A stretch of 64,000 nucleotides of DNA from Pararge aegeria (taxonomy: Eukaryota; Arthropoda; Insecta; Lepidoptera; Nymphalidae): assembly GCF_905163445.1 (NCBI RefSeq), contig NC_053181.1, positions 3,534,001-3,598,000 on the forward strand, written 5' to 3'. The notes below the pieces were generated by a model. That model had not been told where the DNA came from. It did not search any database and saw nothing but the letters and a program-made list of their open reading frames with translations. A program made the translations under genes and the position numbers. Every line of letters begins with the position of its first letter. Position 1 is the stretch's first letter. This document shows positions 9,612 to 19,654 of this stretch, in pieces.

Positions 9612-10215
9612 CAGCAACTTATAATTCTTCCAATGTTTTTTTATCTTATTCATAGAGAGCCCTTTAAACCCTAACAAAGAAATAGTCTTACTTTTATTTC
9701 TGTGTATTTTTGCTGTATTTTTTTGCGGTAATCTTTTTATGACGGCCCAGTGGCGCAGTGGGCAGCGACCCTGCTTTCTGAGTCCAAGGCCGTGGGTTCG
9801 ATTCCCACAACTGGAGAGTGTTTGTGTGATGAACATGAATGTTTTTCAGTGTCTGGGTGTTTATCTGTATATTATAAGTATTTATGTGTATTATATTCAT
9901 AAAAATATATTCATCAGCTTTCTCAGTACCCATAACACAAGCTACGCTTACTTTGGGGCAAGATGGCGATGTGTGTATTGTCGTAGTATATTTATTTATT
10001 ATTTATTTATTTATTTATGAATATGTGTGTAGCCTAACTTAGCAGTAGAATGTTTATCACCAGTAACTTATAATTCTTCCTATGTTTTTTATCTTATATA
10101 TAGCGGGCAATTCGAAGCCTAACAAAGATATAGTCTTTGTTTTATTTCTGTGTATTTTTTCTGTACTTGTTTGCGGTAATCTTTTTATGAATAATGTGAT
10201 AGCCTAGCCTAGAAT
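9612..10215. repeat. 171-bp tandem duplication, first unit split by SINE-A
   Basis: AACTTATAATTCTTCC, CCTAACAAAGA, ATAGTCTT and TTTTATTTCTGTGTATTTTT then TTTGCGGTAATCTTTTTATGA occur at 9612-9742 and again at 10061-10190. The offset is 449 bp. Subtracting the 278-bp SINE leaves about 171 bp per unit. Confidence 0.85.
9742..10019 (+). mobile_element. SINE-A, full length, with target duplication
   Basis: A box (GTGGCGCAGTGGGC), B box (GGTTCGATTCCCAC), body, tail GGGGCAAGATGGCGATGTGT and a TTTATT-repeat end are all present. TTTATGA at 9736-9742 and 10014-10020 brackets it. The second unit of the tandem duplication shows the unfilled site (TTTTTATGAATAATGTG). Confidence 0.95.
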
Positions 10216-10584
10216 GCAAGGTACATTTTTGCGGTTCAAGATCGGTTCAACAGTTGCGCCGAACATAGGTGACAAACAAACAAACAAATAGACATTATCG
10301 CACGCATTCATCGTATTAGAAAGGTCTGGTATAGATTACTTTGACTACTATTTCAGATTACGGAACAAGAATTTTCTTCAATAAACGTGTATTTTGTCGG
10401 TGCGCCTCAAAGGGATAAAGGCTTGAAAAAGGCCTTTGTGAGTGAGAAGGCTGAATCAGTATCGGCTATCAGTGCATGTAAGCCGATGACGGGATCTTGC
10501 TGAGAAGTACCGCTTCTTTCATCCAACTTGTTTACTTACTGGGCTCTCGAAGATTGGAGTTAATGTATACAGTACACACTTTAA

Positions 10585-10690
10585 ATGGTCAGATTTCGTT
10601 GAAGACATATCGAGGACCGATGGCAATACACTAATTTGAGATGGTTATTCCAATTTTCAATATAAAAAATAAGATTTTTATTAGCTTTGT
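10585..10690 (+). repeat. R-family repeat, unit 1
   Basis: GATTTCGTTGAAGACATATCG, AGGACCGATGGCAATACAC and AAAAATAAGATTTTTATT recur at 10740-10860 and 12075-12165. Confidence 0.6.
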
Positions 10691-10699
10691 TGGTATTTT

Positions 10700-10870
10700 T
10701 ATAACCGACTCCTTTGGACTTGATTTTGACCCTCCTCAAACGCCCTGATTTCGTTCAAACTTTGAAGATGTATCGAGGACCGATGACAATATACTCGTAC
10801 TAATTTAATAAGATTATTCCATTTTTTAATTTGAAAAATAAGATTTATGTTAATTTATATAATTTTCAGC
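10700..10870 (+). repeat. R-family repeat, unit 2
   Basis: ACCGACTCCTTTGGACTTG, TTTTGACCCTCCTCAAACG, then the shared GTATCGAGGACCGATGAC and AATAAGATTTATGTT. About 150 bp downstream of unit 1. Confidence 0.6.
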
Positions 10871-11164
10871 TATAGTCACTAAGGCTGGTATGATGTTCAT
10901 TATAACTTCCAACCATTATCTTTAACTTCTCTCTTTGATCTTTAATTATGTCTTGGATGGTGAATGGGTTACCGATTAATTTTGCTCTAATAAAAATAAT
11001 AGATCAAGAAAAACATGGTTTTTATAAATAAACTAAACTTAAAGGTAGGAATTAGTTTAGTTTTTTATACCAAGCGTGTTTTTTAGTTTGTTTGAACTAT
11101 TTAATTTATTTTGTGTAAAGTTTGTTATATAATATATAATTTTATTAGTTTTCATTTATGCAAT

Positions 11165-11345
11165 TAAATATCTTTTGCTTTAACGGTGAAGGAAAACATC
11201 GTGAGGAAACCTGCACGCTTGAGAGATTTCCGTAATGTAAAGGGCGTGGGAAGTCTACCAATCCGTACTGGGCCAGCGTGGTGGCCTAAACTCTTTCCTA
11301 GACCCCGAGCCCTATGGTAGGCCGGTAATAGGTTGGTAATGTTTA
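11165..11345 (+). mobile_element. SINE-E, head missing
   Basis: TTTAACGGTGAAGGAAAACATCG, GAGGAAACCTGCACGC, CCAATCCGTACTGGGCCAGCG and TAGGCCGGTAATAGG. The tRNA-like head of the family (compare 28562) is absent. Confidence 0.75.
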
Positions 11346-11387
11346 AAAAATATCAAAAAAACAAGTGCGTTAAAATAAACAAAGAAG

Positions 11388-11545
11388 TGTCGCTAAGCGA
11401 TTCAGTGCTCCGGTGCGATGTCGCGTAGAAACCAATAAGGGGTATGACTACCATACTCCCTTCACAATTTGGCCCGCTACAGACTGCATCATCACATACC
11501 ACCAGGTGAAATTGCAGACAGGGGCTTACTTATACTGGAATAAAA
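11388..11545 (+). mobile_element. SINE-D 3' half
   Basis: GTGCTCCGGTGCGATG, then GCCCGCTACAGACTGCATC and ACCACCAGGTGAAATTGCAG, then a poly-A-rich end. It faces a minus-strand 5' half at 11640-11772. Confidence 0.7.
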
Positions 11546-11639
11546 AAAAAAACAAAAAAAAAATATTTTCTTATTATTTTCTTAACTATTTGATAATAAA
11601 CTTTAACCTAAAAAATAAAAAAAATGTTAACATTAACTT

Positions 11640-11772
11640 AAGAAACGCTAAATCGCTTAGAAGCGCGTCTTTGTCCGTAGGGTGGCAGCTAGGCCTCAGA
11701 GAAAATTTTTCTTGGGATCGAACCTGGGACCTCCCACTTAAAACCTCCAGCTTACCGCTGCAACATGGAGGT
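11640..11772 (-). mobile_element. SINE-D 5' half, inverted
   Basis: ACGCTAAATCGCTTAGAAGCG, GTCCGTAGGGTGGCAGC, a reversed B box (GATCGAACCTGGGACCTCC) and a reversed head ending ACATGGAGGT. It pairs with 11388-11545 as an inverted set. The 161-codon open frame over this area is fortuitous. Confidence 0.7.
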
Positions 11773-12024
11773 ATTCGAAACCAAATTAACTCAAACAAAG
11801 AGAGCGACGCAGCAGAGAACGTATCTCATCTTCCTTTGTTGCAATATGAAGTTAAACGCTCGAGTAGTCAAAATATAGAAGGAAACAAACACTTGTGAAC
11901 ATTCGAGACGGCAATACGTGCTAGAATGGGAAAAGCCGGAACACAAATTGAGGAATATTGAAAACAGTTTCTGTTAAGTTAAACGTAGAACCGCTTCTTT
12001 GGTCTAGTGCTTATGTATGTTCGT

Positions 12025-12165
12025 ATGCTTGTTACCGACTCATTTGAAGTTGATTTTGACCCTCTTCAAACGGTCTGATATCGTTCAAACTTTGCACACA
12101 TATCGAGGATCGATGACAATTTGATAAGATTATTCCATTTTTCAATTTGCAAAATAAGATATTTG
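12025..12165 (+). repeat. R-family repeat, unit 3
   Basis: TTACCGACTCATTTGAAGTTG, CTCTTCAAACGGTCTGATATCG, ATATCGAGGATCGATGAC and AGATTATTCCATTTTTCAATTTG. It abuts a LINE-C end. Confidence 0.6.
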
Positions 12166-12169
12166 TTAA

Positions 12170-12485
12170 ATTCAAAATTCTAATTCAAAATTTCTTTATT
12201 CATGTAGACCTATAACAGGTTCTTATGAATCGTTAATAGTTTATGTTTACATAATTTATAAGGGGGTGGTGATAACTTCGTTCGCCAACTTAAACCTAAA
12301 GTTACGAGGGTTCCAAGCGCGCCCTGGTCTAAGAAGAGCCCACAACAAACTTAGCTTAATTGTTTTGTTATCACCATCTCACAGTAAATTAATATTAAGC
12401 TCTTGGAGCAATTCATACCCAAGCGTTTTTATCGTTTAAGTATCCTTTACATTATAATAGGATTTTTCTGTAAGCTTAATTGATA
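12170..12485 (-). mobile_element. LINE-C 3' region
   Basis: AATTTCTTTATTCATGTAG, CAACTTAAACCTAAAGTTACG, CCTGGTCTAAGAAGAGCCC and ATCACCATCTCACAGTAAATT match the LINE-C untranslated end. No coding sequence remains. Confidence 0.75.
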
Positions 12486-13185
12486 TAATTTCCATCTATA
12501 GTCCATAACGTAGGAGTGTTGTTAATATTAATTTCCAATCTTTAGCCGATTTCTCTTGACGAATGTAATGTAGCCAACATCTCACTACCATGTACACATT
12601 TTTGAATGTAATAAACGCATCAGATTAAAAAAAACTGACTTCGACTTCTAACAGATAGACAGAGAAACATACAAAAATAAAAAAATCTGTAAGTGCTCCT
12701 GTCCTTTGACTTAGGGACTCAAAAAATAACTTTTCCTTATAGGTATTTATTTTGCAGGAATATTCGTAATCACTCTTGCGTTTGCAGTGATTGATGAAAT
12801 TATTTTTTCCGCGAAAGGTTTTCCAAGAAAAATGGGAGAGCCATTGAAATTTGAAGAAGAGTGAAATGTCGTTCGTGACTAACACGACTTCCAAAGGCTC
12901 TGGTAGATACTCTAAAAAAAAATACGGAAAAGTAAAAAACCGGCCAAGTGCGAGTGAGGCTAAAACATTGAAGGGTTTTGCAACAAGTCAAAGACTTTAA
13001 CTTAATAGGGTTCTTTTGATGCGTACATTATATAAAAAAAAATACATGGTAGTGAGATATGGCGCTAGATTGGCTTAATTGAAAGAAAATGTTATATAAT
13101 TGGTATAAGTTGGTTTAATAATAATAACCCAAACGACAGCTGTCAAGAAAAAACATAAAATATCAATCTTTCGCGTAAAATATAT

Positions 13186-13440
13186 TAAATGTAGGCCTCT
13201 CACAGGTACTTATGAAGCGTTCATACATATATATGTATGAGGATGGTGATAACTTCGTTCGCCAACTTAAACCTAAAGCTCCGAGGGTTCCAAACGCCCC
13301 CTGGTCTAAGAAGAGCTCACAACAAACGTAGTTAGGTATTTTTTTGTTATCACCATCTCACAGTAAATTAATATTAAGCTATGAAGTTAGAGGAAGCACA
13401 CCCAAATTTTTTTATCGTTTAAGTCATTCTTAACATTATT
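13186..13440 (-). mobile_element. LINE-C 3' region
   Basis: GTAGGCCTCTCACAGGTAC, GCCAACTTAAACCTAAAGC, CCCCTGGTCTAAGAAGAGC and ATCACCATCTCACAG. It is the same sub-type as 12170-12485 (AGTAAATTAATATTAAGCT). Confidence 0.7.
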
Positions 13441-13727
13441 ACGGAAAAGAAAACTATCCGATCATAGTAAAATCTATTTAGAAGTTCCTTTTGTTATGGT
13501 ACTAATGGCGTACATTAGAAAACGAAAAGTTGGCGAGCGGCGATCCCTGACAAACGTTCAGACACACGGTTAGACAGCTAAGTGGCAATAGAACTCCGTT
13601 TTGCTCTATGGATGCTGAACCCTAAAAAGATGGAGCCAACGATGATGCTTCCAATAAATCAAATGAATATTAAACACGGTTGAATAATTTTCACCTGTAA
13701 CAAGAGCTCGTGTACTCCTGACCTAGT

Positions 13728-13900
13728 AGCGCTCGGGTTTAGAGTTCCGCAGTCGAAGGGTGAAATTGAACCGTATTATTGAGCCTCAGCTGTCCGTACG
13801 TATGTCTGTAAGCGGGCTGTATCCCATGAACCGAAATAGGTAAAGAGTGAGATGAGAGAGTGCTTCTATTGCAGTTCAAAATGTAAAATGGAAAACGTAA
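13728..13900 (+). repeat. Q-family repeat
   Basis: AGAGTTCCGCAGTCGAAGG, CTGTCCGTACGTATGTCTG and GGCTGTATCCCATGAACCG parallel 27240-27480 (GTCCGTCTGTCACCAGGCTG, TCTCATCAACC). Class unknown. Confidence 0.45.
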
Positions 13901-13924
13901 ATAGTTGAAGTTGGAAAAGAGCAA

Positions 13925-14075
13925 CTGATTTTCCTGTCGGCTTGTTCTCGGTAGAATCTACCTTCCGAACCGGTAGTAGAATCACTAAAAACAGACAGAC
14001 TTGACGTTTCAAATGTGCTTATATTAGGCCTACTTGAAATAAATGAATACAGCCTACTTGAATTTTTTTTTGTTC
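13925..14075 (+). mobile_element. LINE-B 3' end, plus strand
   Basis: TCGGTAGAATCTACCTTCCG, AACCGGTAGTAGAATCAC, GACTTGACGTTTCAAATGTG and TTAGGCCTACTTGAAATAAATG. Untranslated end only. Confidence 0.75.
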
Positions 14076-14639
14076 TACAGTCCATTCGACTACTTGTATA
14101 TAAGATAGGGGGCAATATAACGAATGAACTGTAAAAACAAATAATCAGTAACCAAGATGGCGATTTTCGTACCACCATCGCAACTTCTCTTTTCAGTAGC
14201 TAATATAACTAGTTTTATGTTAACGAATGTAGTTATCAACATCGCCTCTCATCGATCATCATAATATTGGAACCATATATGTATAAATGCATTGTAAGGG
14301 CATTTGATAGGCCTACATTAACCTTTGACTGTCCGCGAATTTTAATTTAATTTTCATAAGGTTCAAATATAGAAAATATTGGCTACCTTCTTTGTTATTT
14401 TTTTACATTTACGTCACTTGTCGGAAAAGAGAGTATAATAATTCTTAAAACGTAAAGCGGGATTGATTCTGTCATGGTTCTGCAAATTACATTGGCTACT
14501 TAAATAATTTATCTTTATGAAATTGTGACTTACAGAAGCTGAAGTCTTCGATCATTTCTATAAAAACGGAATGCGTCAGCAATCGTGACAACAACCTTCA
14601 TCCTAATGATAAACCTTAATGAAGACTTTTTTTTAAATC

Positions 14640-14722
14640 GGATTATCAACAAATAATAAACAAAGTCAATACGGGACCATTTGCGTTCGAGTCCGACTGG
14701 CACTTAACGGTTTTTTTTTTAC
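14640..14722 (-). repeat. Q-family start, minus strand
   Basis: GTTCGAGTCCGACTGGCACTTAACGG reversed gives CCGTTAAGTGCCAGTCGGAC. This is a widespread lepidopteran repeat start, also seen in part at 12940-12965 (CCGGCCAAGTGCGAGTGAGG). Confidence 0.4.
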
Positions 14723-14989
14723 TAAATGGCTTTACGCTTCTGGGTTCCAGCACTTTTAAACCTCTGTAATGCGCAGCTTTTCAATGCCCATAGAAAAACC
14801 GTCACATTCATGCAGGAACACATTTTTACGTTGATGCTCCACAAACATATTATTGTATACGAACAACATTGTTGTGGGCCTAATAAATGGTTTCCGGGTA
14901 TCAAAATGGCGAGATTGTGCGGAACGTGGTGTAGCCTAATTGCGACCATTGAGTAAATAATGTACCGACTAGACTGGCCGAGTTTGTTC

Positions 14990-15193
14990 ACTTCGCTAGC
15001 GCAGTGGTGAGTCCCGAGTTTGACTCATGGCCAGGGGAATTTATAACTCTAACGAATAAGACGTGCCGCCAAGGGTTTTAGCGTTCTGGTACAATGCCGT
15101 TTAGCATAATAGTTTATCCGGCTACAAACTAAAACTGAAACGCCAGTTACCACCAGGTGAGATAGCGGTTAAGGGCTAACTTGTAGTGGAATA
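14990..15193 (+). mobile_element. SINE-D, degraded
   Basis: CTAGCGCAGTGGTGAG retains the A box. AGACGTGCCGCCAAGGG, TTACCACCAGGTGAGATAGCG and GGGCTAACTTGTAGTGGAATA retain the body and tail. The B-box half of the head is largely lost. Confidence 0.75.
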
Positions 15194-15274
15194 AAAAACA
15201 GCGCACCTACCATTTTAGAGAGCGTTCATCATGACCATCAAATTACTATTTTAGGTAGGGTTTTAGTTTCATCA

Positions 15275-16283
15275 AATTCAAACTCATTTATTTCAAAAGG
15301 GCCTACTTTATAAGCACTTTTGAAACGTCAAGTATGTATGTTTGTGTGACTCTACCACCGGTTCGGAAAGCAGATTCTACCGAGAAGAGCCGGCAAGAAA
15401 CTCAGTAGTTGCTCTTTTCCAACATCAACATTTACAATCATTTTGCTATCTTGCGGGAGATGAGAGCGAGGCTGGCTGCTTCCATTCTACCTTGTCATTG
15501 AGGAATTCATCAAATGTATAGTAACCTCGCTGTACTAGATGCGTTTTTACACATTTTTGAAATGTATGCATTGGTAGGTCAAGAATTTCCTTAGGAATCA
15601 TGTTGTAAAAGCGTATACTCAACCCCACAAAGGAGTTCTGCACCTTTCGCAGACGATATGCAGATATCACTAATTTATGACCGTTTCTGGTAAGTCGATT
15701 GTTAATTTCAGCTTTTGATTTATAAAGAGTAATATTTTGCCTCACAAAGACTATATTATTATAAATGTATTGCGAAGCTACTGTAAGAATACCTATTTGT
15801 TTAAATTTTTCACGAAGCGATTCGCGTGATCCAAGTTTATATATTGATCGTACGGCTCTTTTCTGTAGTATAAATATACTTTCAATATCTGCAGCTTTTC
15901 CCCACAGCAAGATCCCAAAGGACATAATACTGTGAAAGTATGCGAAATAAACAAGCCTAGCTGTTTCAACATCGGTAAGCTGTCTAATTTTCCTGATTGC
16001 ATATGCAGCTGAGCTGAGTTTACTCGCTAGGCTTTCTATATGGGTACCCCACTGTAGCTTACAATCTAAGGTCACTCCTAGAAAAACAGTGGAGTTTTCT
16101 ATTTTAAGTGGTTCTCCATTTATTATGATGTTTTTATCAATTTTTTTTACGTTAGGCAAAACAAATTCCAAACACTTGGTTTTTTTTGCATTTAAAAGTA
16201 AGTTATTAACAGTAAACCAGTCTGACATATGTGACAAAGCACGGTTTACGTCGTCAAAATTACCTTTGTTTCTATCAGTCTTA
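15275..16283 (-). mobile_element. LINE-B, 5'-truncated non-LTR retrotransposon
   Basis: About 1 kb, transcribed leftward. It comprises the last ~280 codons of the reverse-transcriptase frame, a short 3' untranslated region with CCGGTTCGGAAAGCAG and a GAATTTGA-type tail near 15280. Other 3' fragments of the same family lie at 1371, 13925, 16457, 44413 and 57330. TCATCA occurs at both edges (about 15271 and 16289) and may be a target duplication, but it overlaps a simple repeat. Confidence 0.9.
15446..16282 (-). CDS. Reverse transcriptase C-terminal fragment, Jockey/CR1-like
   Basis: This open frame covers the end of the polymerase and the long C-terminal tail of a non-LTR reverse transcriptase. 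There is no real start codon: the frame simply enters from the truncation point, and TTG at 16237 is only the first start-like codon. Near the N-terminus, MSDWFTVNNLLLNAKKTKC is the post-catalytic NxLxLNxxKTK segment, followed by the thumb-region FLGVTLDCKLQW and a KLSSAAYAIRKIRQL helix. The end contains FYNMIPKEIL and RGYYTFDEFLND, a layout common in Jockey/CR1-group elements. The catalytic FADD block lies upstream and is lost, so the product cannot copy RNA. The absence of stops or frameshifts over 263 codons suggests a fairly recent insertion. Clade assignment is from motif memory only. Confidence 0.85.
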   Translation of the reverse strand, partial: KTDRNKGNFDDVNRALSHMSDWFTVNNLLLNAKKTKCLEFVLPNVKKIDKNIIINGEPLKIENSTVFLGVTLDCKLQWGTHIESLASKLSSAAYAIRKIRQLTDVETARLVYFAYFHSIMSFGILLWGKAADIESIFILQKRAVRSIYKLGSRESLREKFKQIGILTVASQYIYNNIVFVRQNITLYKSKAEINNRLTRNGHKLVISAYRLRKVQNSFVGLSIRFYNMIPKEILDLPMHTFQKCVKTHLVQRGYYTFDEFLNDKVEWKQPASLSSPAR

Positions 16284-16284
16284 A

Positions 16285-16456
16285 ATCATCATCATCACCA
16301 CCACTTCAACCGAATGACACCCACAGCTTGTTTGTAGGGCGCTCCAAAATCCACGATCCTGTGCCGTTTGTTATCAGTGGCTCCCAGCGACTCGTTTGAT
16401 TCCGTTTATATACCCCGTTGGGAGTCGACTAACGCTGCCGTTTACTGGTGCGGGTC
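16285..16456 (-). mobile_element. RTE-like LINE-J, 3' part
   Basis: ATCATCATCATCACC repeats, then GCCGTTTACTGGTGCGGGTC, correspond on the minus strand to the end of the coding region of an RTE-like element. Its WRPRTGKRS...RPPTRWTDD motif is seen better at 26594. The element continues at 16701 after a LINE-B insertion. Confidence 0.65.
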
Positions 16457-16700
16457 AAAATTCAAAATTCAAAATTCATTTATTTCAAGTAGGCCTAATA
16501 CAAGCACTTTTGAAACGTCAAGTCTGTCCGTGTGCAGTGACTCTACCACCGGTTCGGAAGGCAGATTCTACCGAGAAGAAGCCGGCAAGAAACTCAGCAG
16601 TTGCTCTTTTCCAACATCAAAAATTTACATTTTATATTTTAACATTCATTTTTCTATCTTGTGAGAGATGAAAGCGGAGCCGGATGCTTCCAAGGAACCT
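16457..16700 (-). mobile_element. LINE-B 3' fragment inserted in LINE-J
   Basis: AAATTCAAAATTC tail, TTATTTCAAGTAGGCC, GTGACTCTACCACCGG and GCCGGCAAGAAACTCAGC. It separates GTGCGGGTC from GGTCGCCATTCC, which are contiguous in the RTE-like family, and shared GGTC may be a short target duplication. Confidence 0.8.
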
Positions 16701-16930
16701 AGGTCGCCATTCCAACACCGTGGAAACGAAAACCCAACGTCCAACGGTTCTCCGAGCTATGCTGTCCATTGCCACTACAGCTTCGCGACTCGTTGTAATG
16801 TCGGTAACTCTAGTTCTTATATCAATCTCCTTATTTGATCACGTAGAGATACCTTTTGCATAACTTGCTGAGCGACTTTGAGCCTTCTTATGAAGCCCAT
16901 AGTTAGCGACCACGTTTAAAATCCGTAACT
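16701..16930 (-). pseudogene. RTE-like LINE-J C-terminal coding relic
   Basis: The minus strand encodes recognisable endonuclease-reverse-transcriptase C-terminal words: RTRVTDI, WxxxIARRT and VLEWRP. It contains breaks. On the plus strand this reads GGTCGCCATTCCAACACC, GGTTCTCCGAGC and GAGCCTTCTTATGAAGCCC. This C-terminus is very common in lepidopteran genomes. Confidence 0.7.
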
Positions 16931-17475
16931 ATAAACGTTTTATTAATCGAATCCGGTATTACGCTCTCGCAGATTTTGACATGCACTTGGCTAGTTATTC
17001 AGTACACGAAGGAAGATTTATGTAAAGCTTTTTCAGGCAAACACGATAATATTTAAAGTAGCCGGTCCCGAAACGCAATTTACTTTGAAAGGATCTCCGA
17101 ACAAAGGATTCCGTGACGCAATATTGTTGTCCTTGCGTTCTTTAATCCGCCTTATTGCGGGATTCGGATTGCAATTACACTAATATTATGAATGCGAAAG
17201 TATTATGAAGTTATACTTCTTTAGCGGCGTTAAAAATCATGCGACTGGAATAATACGATGAATTACACGATTTTAACAGGAAGGTAGTTGCGAAAACGAG
17301 TGAGAGGGGAATACATAATCCGCCAGCTCACTTTTTACGACGCGCGCACACCGTCACAAAATACCGACACCCTGAACTTAGCTATAGTCGACATTTTAGT
17401 TTTCAAAAAATGTTTGACAGTCATCATCAACAATGTAATGAAACTTGGTGGTCCGATAATGAGATAATTAGATAA

Positions 17476-17628
17476 CAGTGGCGTGATCAGGGGCTTTGAC
17501 CAAGGTATGCATAAAGAAGGAAAATGGCATAATATGCAAAAAATCTTTTCCCTTATGAGGTTCAAAGGTTCAAGGTATACAAAAATTTCAAGGTGTGCTT
17601 TTCTGCATGTTTGAAGTGCACGCTACTG
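17476..17628 (+). mobile_element. MITE-K copy, hAT-like, diverged
   Basis: Starts CAGTGGCGTGATCAG and ends GTGCACGCTACTG, with internal GAAGTGCAC as at 32464. The flanks TTAGATAA and CTTGATAA are an imperfect 8-bp target duplication. At about 153 bp it is shorter than the copy at 24780. Confidence 0.7.
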
Positions 17629-18138
17629 CTTGATAATGCGTTCTAATAAAACTTTAAATGTATTAAATATTTTTTTTTCTACTATTAGTGTCGTTATCTC
17701 TACAAACGTAAAATAAGGGGTAAGATAAAAAATTTATCTTGTTACACAGAAGTAGAACTTCTAACGCGTATACATATGTACGCGCACGTTTTTTCCATTG
17801 TAATAATTACGGAATAACCAGTAAGTGGCAAATCATGGCCTATTAACTCGTAGCAACACTTCTCAGGGCATGCAAGAAATACGTCCTACGAATTGATGGA
17901 CACTCCCACTTGAAGTTTAGGTATTAAAACTAAATTGTCCGTTCCGCTTTTGAAGGTTTGATCACAGAAGTAAAAACATATAGAATTCCCCCATTCAGCC
18001 ATTATTCCAAAAACAGTAAAAACGCCCCGCGCACGTCTCACTCCACACCCGCTGAATGTTGATAGCTTAAAAACTTTTTTCATTTTCCGCATTTTATGGT
18101 AAACCGTTTTTAACATTGAAGGTAAAATAAAAGATCTA

Positions 18139-18273
18139 CATCCCTACGTGGTCGATATACCGCGGACGCGTTCGAAGCGCTTCGCATCTTCGTTTCTGAT
18201 CCGCACCGCTAGGATCTGGAATGCCAAATCAAGAGTAATTAGGCATCTTCTAGGCAAACGCACTCCACCTTAG
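18139..18273 (+). pseudogene. LINE C-terminus, R1/Jockey-like
   Basis: A 44-codon open frame ends in TAG at 18271. It begins HPYVVDIPRTRSKRFASSF and contains FLIRTARIWNA and LLGKRTPP. The HP...V and RTAxxWN words are the conserved C-terminal tail of many R1/Jockey-group LINEs. The stretch between WNA and the last helix is deleted relative to 39120-39560. Its 3' untranslated part is shared with SINE-D. Confidence 0.7.
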
Positions 18274-18340
18274 GCTGCATCATCAATACCGTCAGGTGTG
18301 ATTGCAGTCATGCGCTCGTCTATAAACAAAAAAAAAACTG
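18274..18340 (+). mobile_element. LINE 3' end homologous to the SINE-D tail
   Basis: GCTGCATCATCAATACCGTC, AGGTGTGATTGCAGTCA and a poly-A stretch follow the LINE stop codon directly. The same order is the tail of SINE-D (for example 45485-45550). Sharing a 3' end lets a SINE use the LINE's reverse transcriptase. Confidence 0.7.
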
Positions 18341-18399
18341 TCAACTGCTAAATGGAACACGGTTTCTGTATGTTCTTAATTCTATGGGTTTGATAAGTA

Positions 18400-19320
18400 T
18401 TGCAGATGTATACTAATATTGATGATCACAAAAATGACTGCCTAGATAAGCGCGCGCAAAAATCTGATACTAATCTCAAAATAATAATAACAAATTTATT
18501 AGCGAAGAGATATCTTATGCTATACTTATCAAACCAAACTTCTTCAAAGACGCCTTTTGATAACTTGCAACAAGTTTTCAAAAGCTATCGAGGGGCCGAA
18601 AGTGTACAGGCACTGCTTTCAAATTTAAGAGACTTCAAAATTCTTGCCATTTGTTATTCTAACATAAAATAAACCCTATAACGTTATAAATATAGCCTAT
18701 AATGCAATGAAAATAGTCAAGAGCTGGACAACTAGGTATTGGTTTCGCTACTTTAGAAAATTGCCGGTAAAGTGCATTGAAAGGAAACAGGGATCTAATA
18801 TAAATAGTATTGAAAGGAGGAAAATTTATGCAAAATGAAATCCTGAGACCTGTATTGTGATAGAAAATTGCCTATACATTGGTGCTTTTAGAGAACTTGG
18901 GCGGTATTCCAAATTAAGATGGCGTACTTTATTGCAAAATGTCCCATCACTGAGAAGTATTAAAAGAGAGCAGATTCTCTTTCTGTTTGAAAACACTAAT
19001 ATTAAATAGTACGAAACGAGTTAAATACTTAGCGGTTTTCATAAAAAAATAAGCCAGACGGAAAAGGTGATATAATATGTTGCTTCAAATCCTGTATAAC
19101 CTGAAAATATATCTCTTTACCGCAACTTATTTGGTGTGCATGATTTATTTAACACTGATGCCAATTTGATTTGGTATTTGCGCCGCGACGTCCTAGGGCC
19201 CTGTAGAAAGTACAGAGATACAACGCGAGGCGCTGCTTCTGGACTTCAAAAAATCAAGAAAAATAATTTTATGAGACTTTTTGTGCAGCGATGTACCGCT
19301 TTGACCAACAATTTGTGAAA
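18400..19320. other. Unassigned stretch
   Basis: No repeat family recognised. Open frames of 90 codons (18400-18672) and 60 codons (19136-19318) have no motif and fit chance expectation for AT-rich DNA. Confidence 0.4.
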
Positions 19321-19389
19321 TTGTCTAGATATCACTAAGCTCAGTCATTTCATTTATAATAGTTTTTATTTGCTTAAAAGTACAATGTT

Positions 19390-19445
19390 TTTTCTAATTA
19401 CCCTGGACCCCCCAAACTAGGATACCCCGTGTCTTGGGGGTCAGT
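19390..19445. repeat. Imperfect inverted repeat
   Basis: GGACCCCCCAAACTAGGATACC is answered by GTGTCTTGGGGGTC, a short C-rich/G-rich hairpin that stands out from the AT-rich flanks. Confidence 0.5.
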
Positions 19446-19531
19446 GTCTTCCCATATGTGAATCAAGATTAGAGAAAAAACAGGGAGAATTCATATATAG
19501 AAGTTTAAATTATCAACATTCAATTTATTAT

Positions 19532-19605
19532 GTGTGTAAGTATGTGTGTTCGTGCATGTGTGTGTGTGTTTATGTTTGTGCGTGTGTGGGTGTATGTGTG
19601 TCTCT
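19532..19605. repeat. TG-rich microsatellite
   Basis: An imperfect TG/TGTA repeat of about 70 bp with CGTG and TTTATG interruptions. Confidence 0.8.
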
Positions 19606-19654
19606 ACCATATTTTTATTTATTCATATTAATCCCTATCCCTATCCCTACTTCC

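Noticed and set aside
11413..11898. 161-codon open frame as a host gene
   Set aside because: It runs across a SINE-D 3' half, an A-rich stretch and an inverted SINE-D 5' half. Its Lys/Asn-rich middle is translated A-run.
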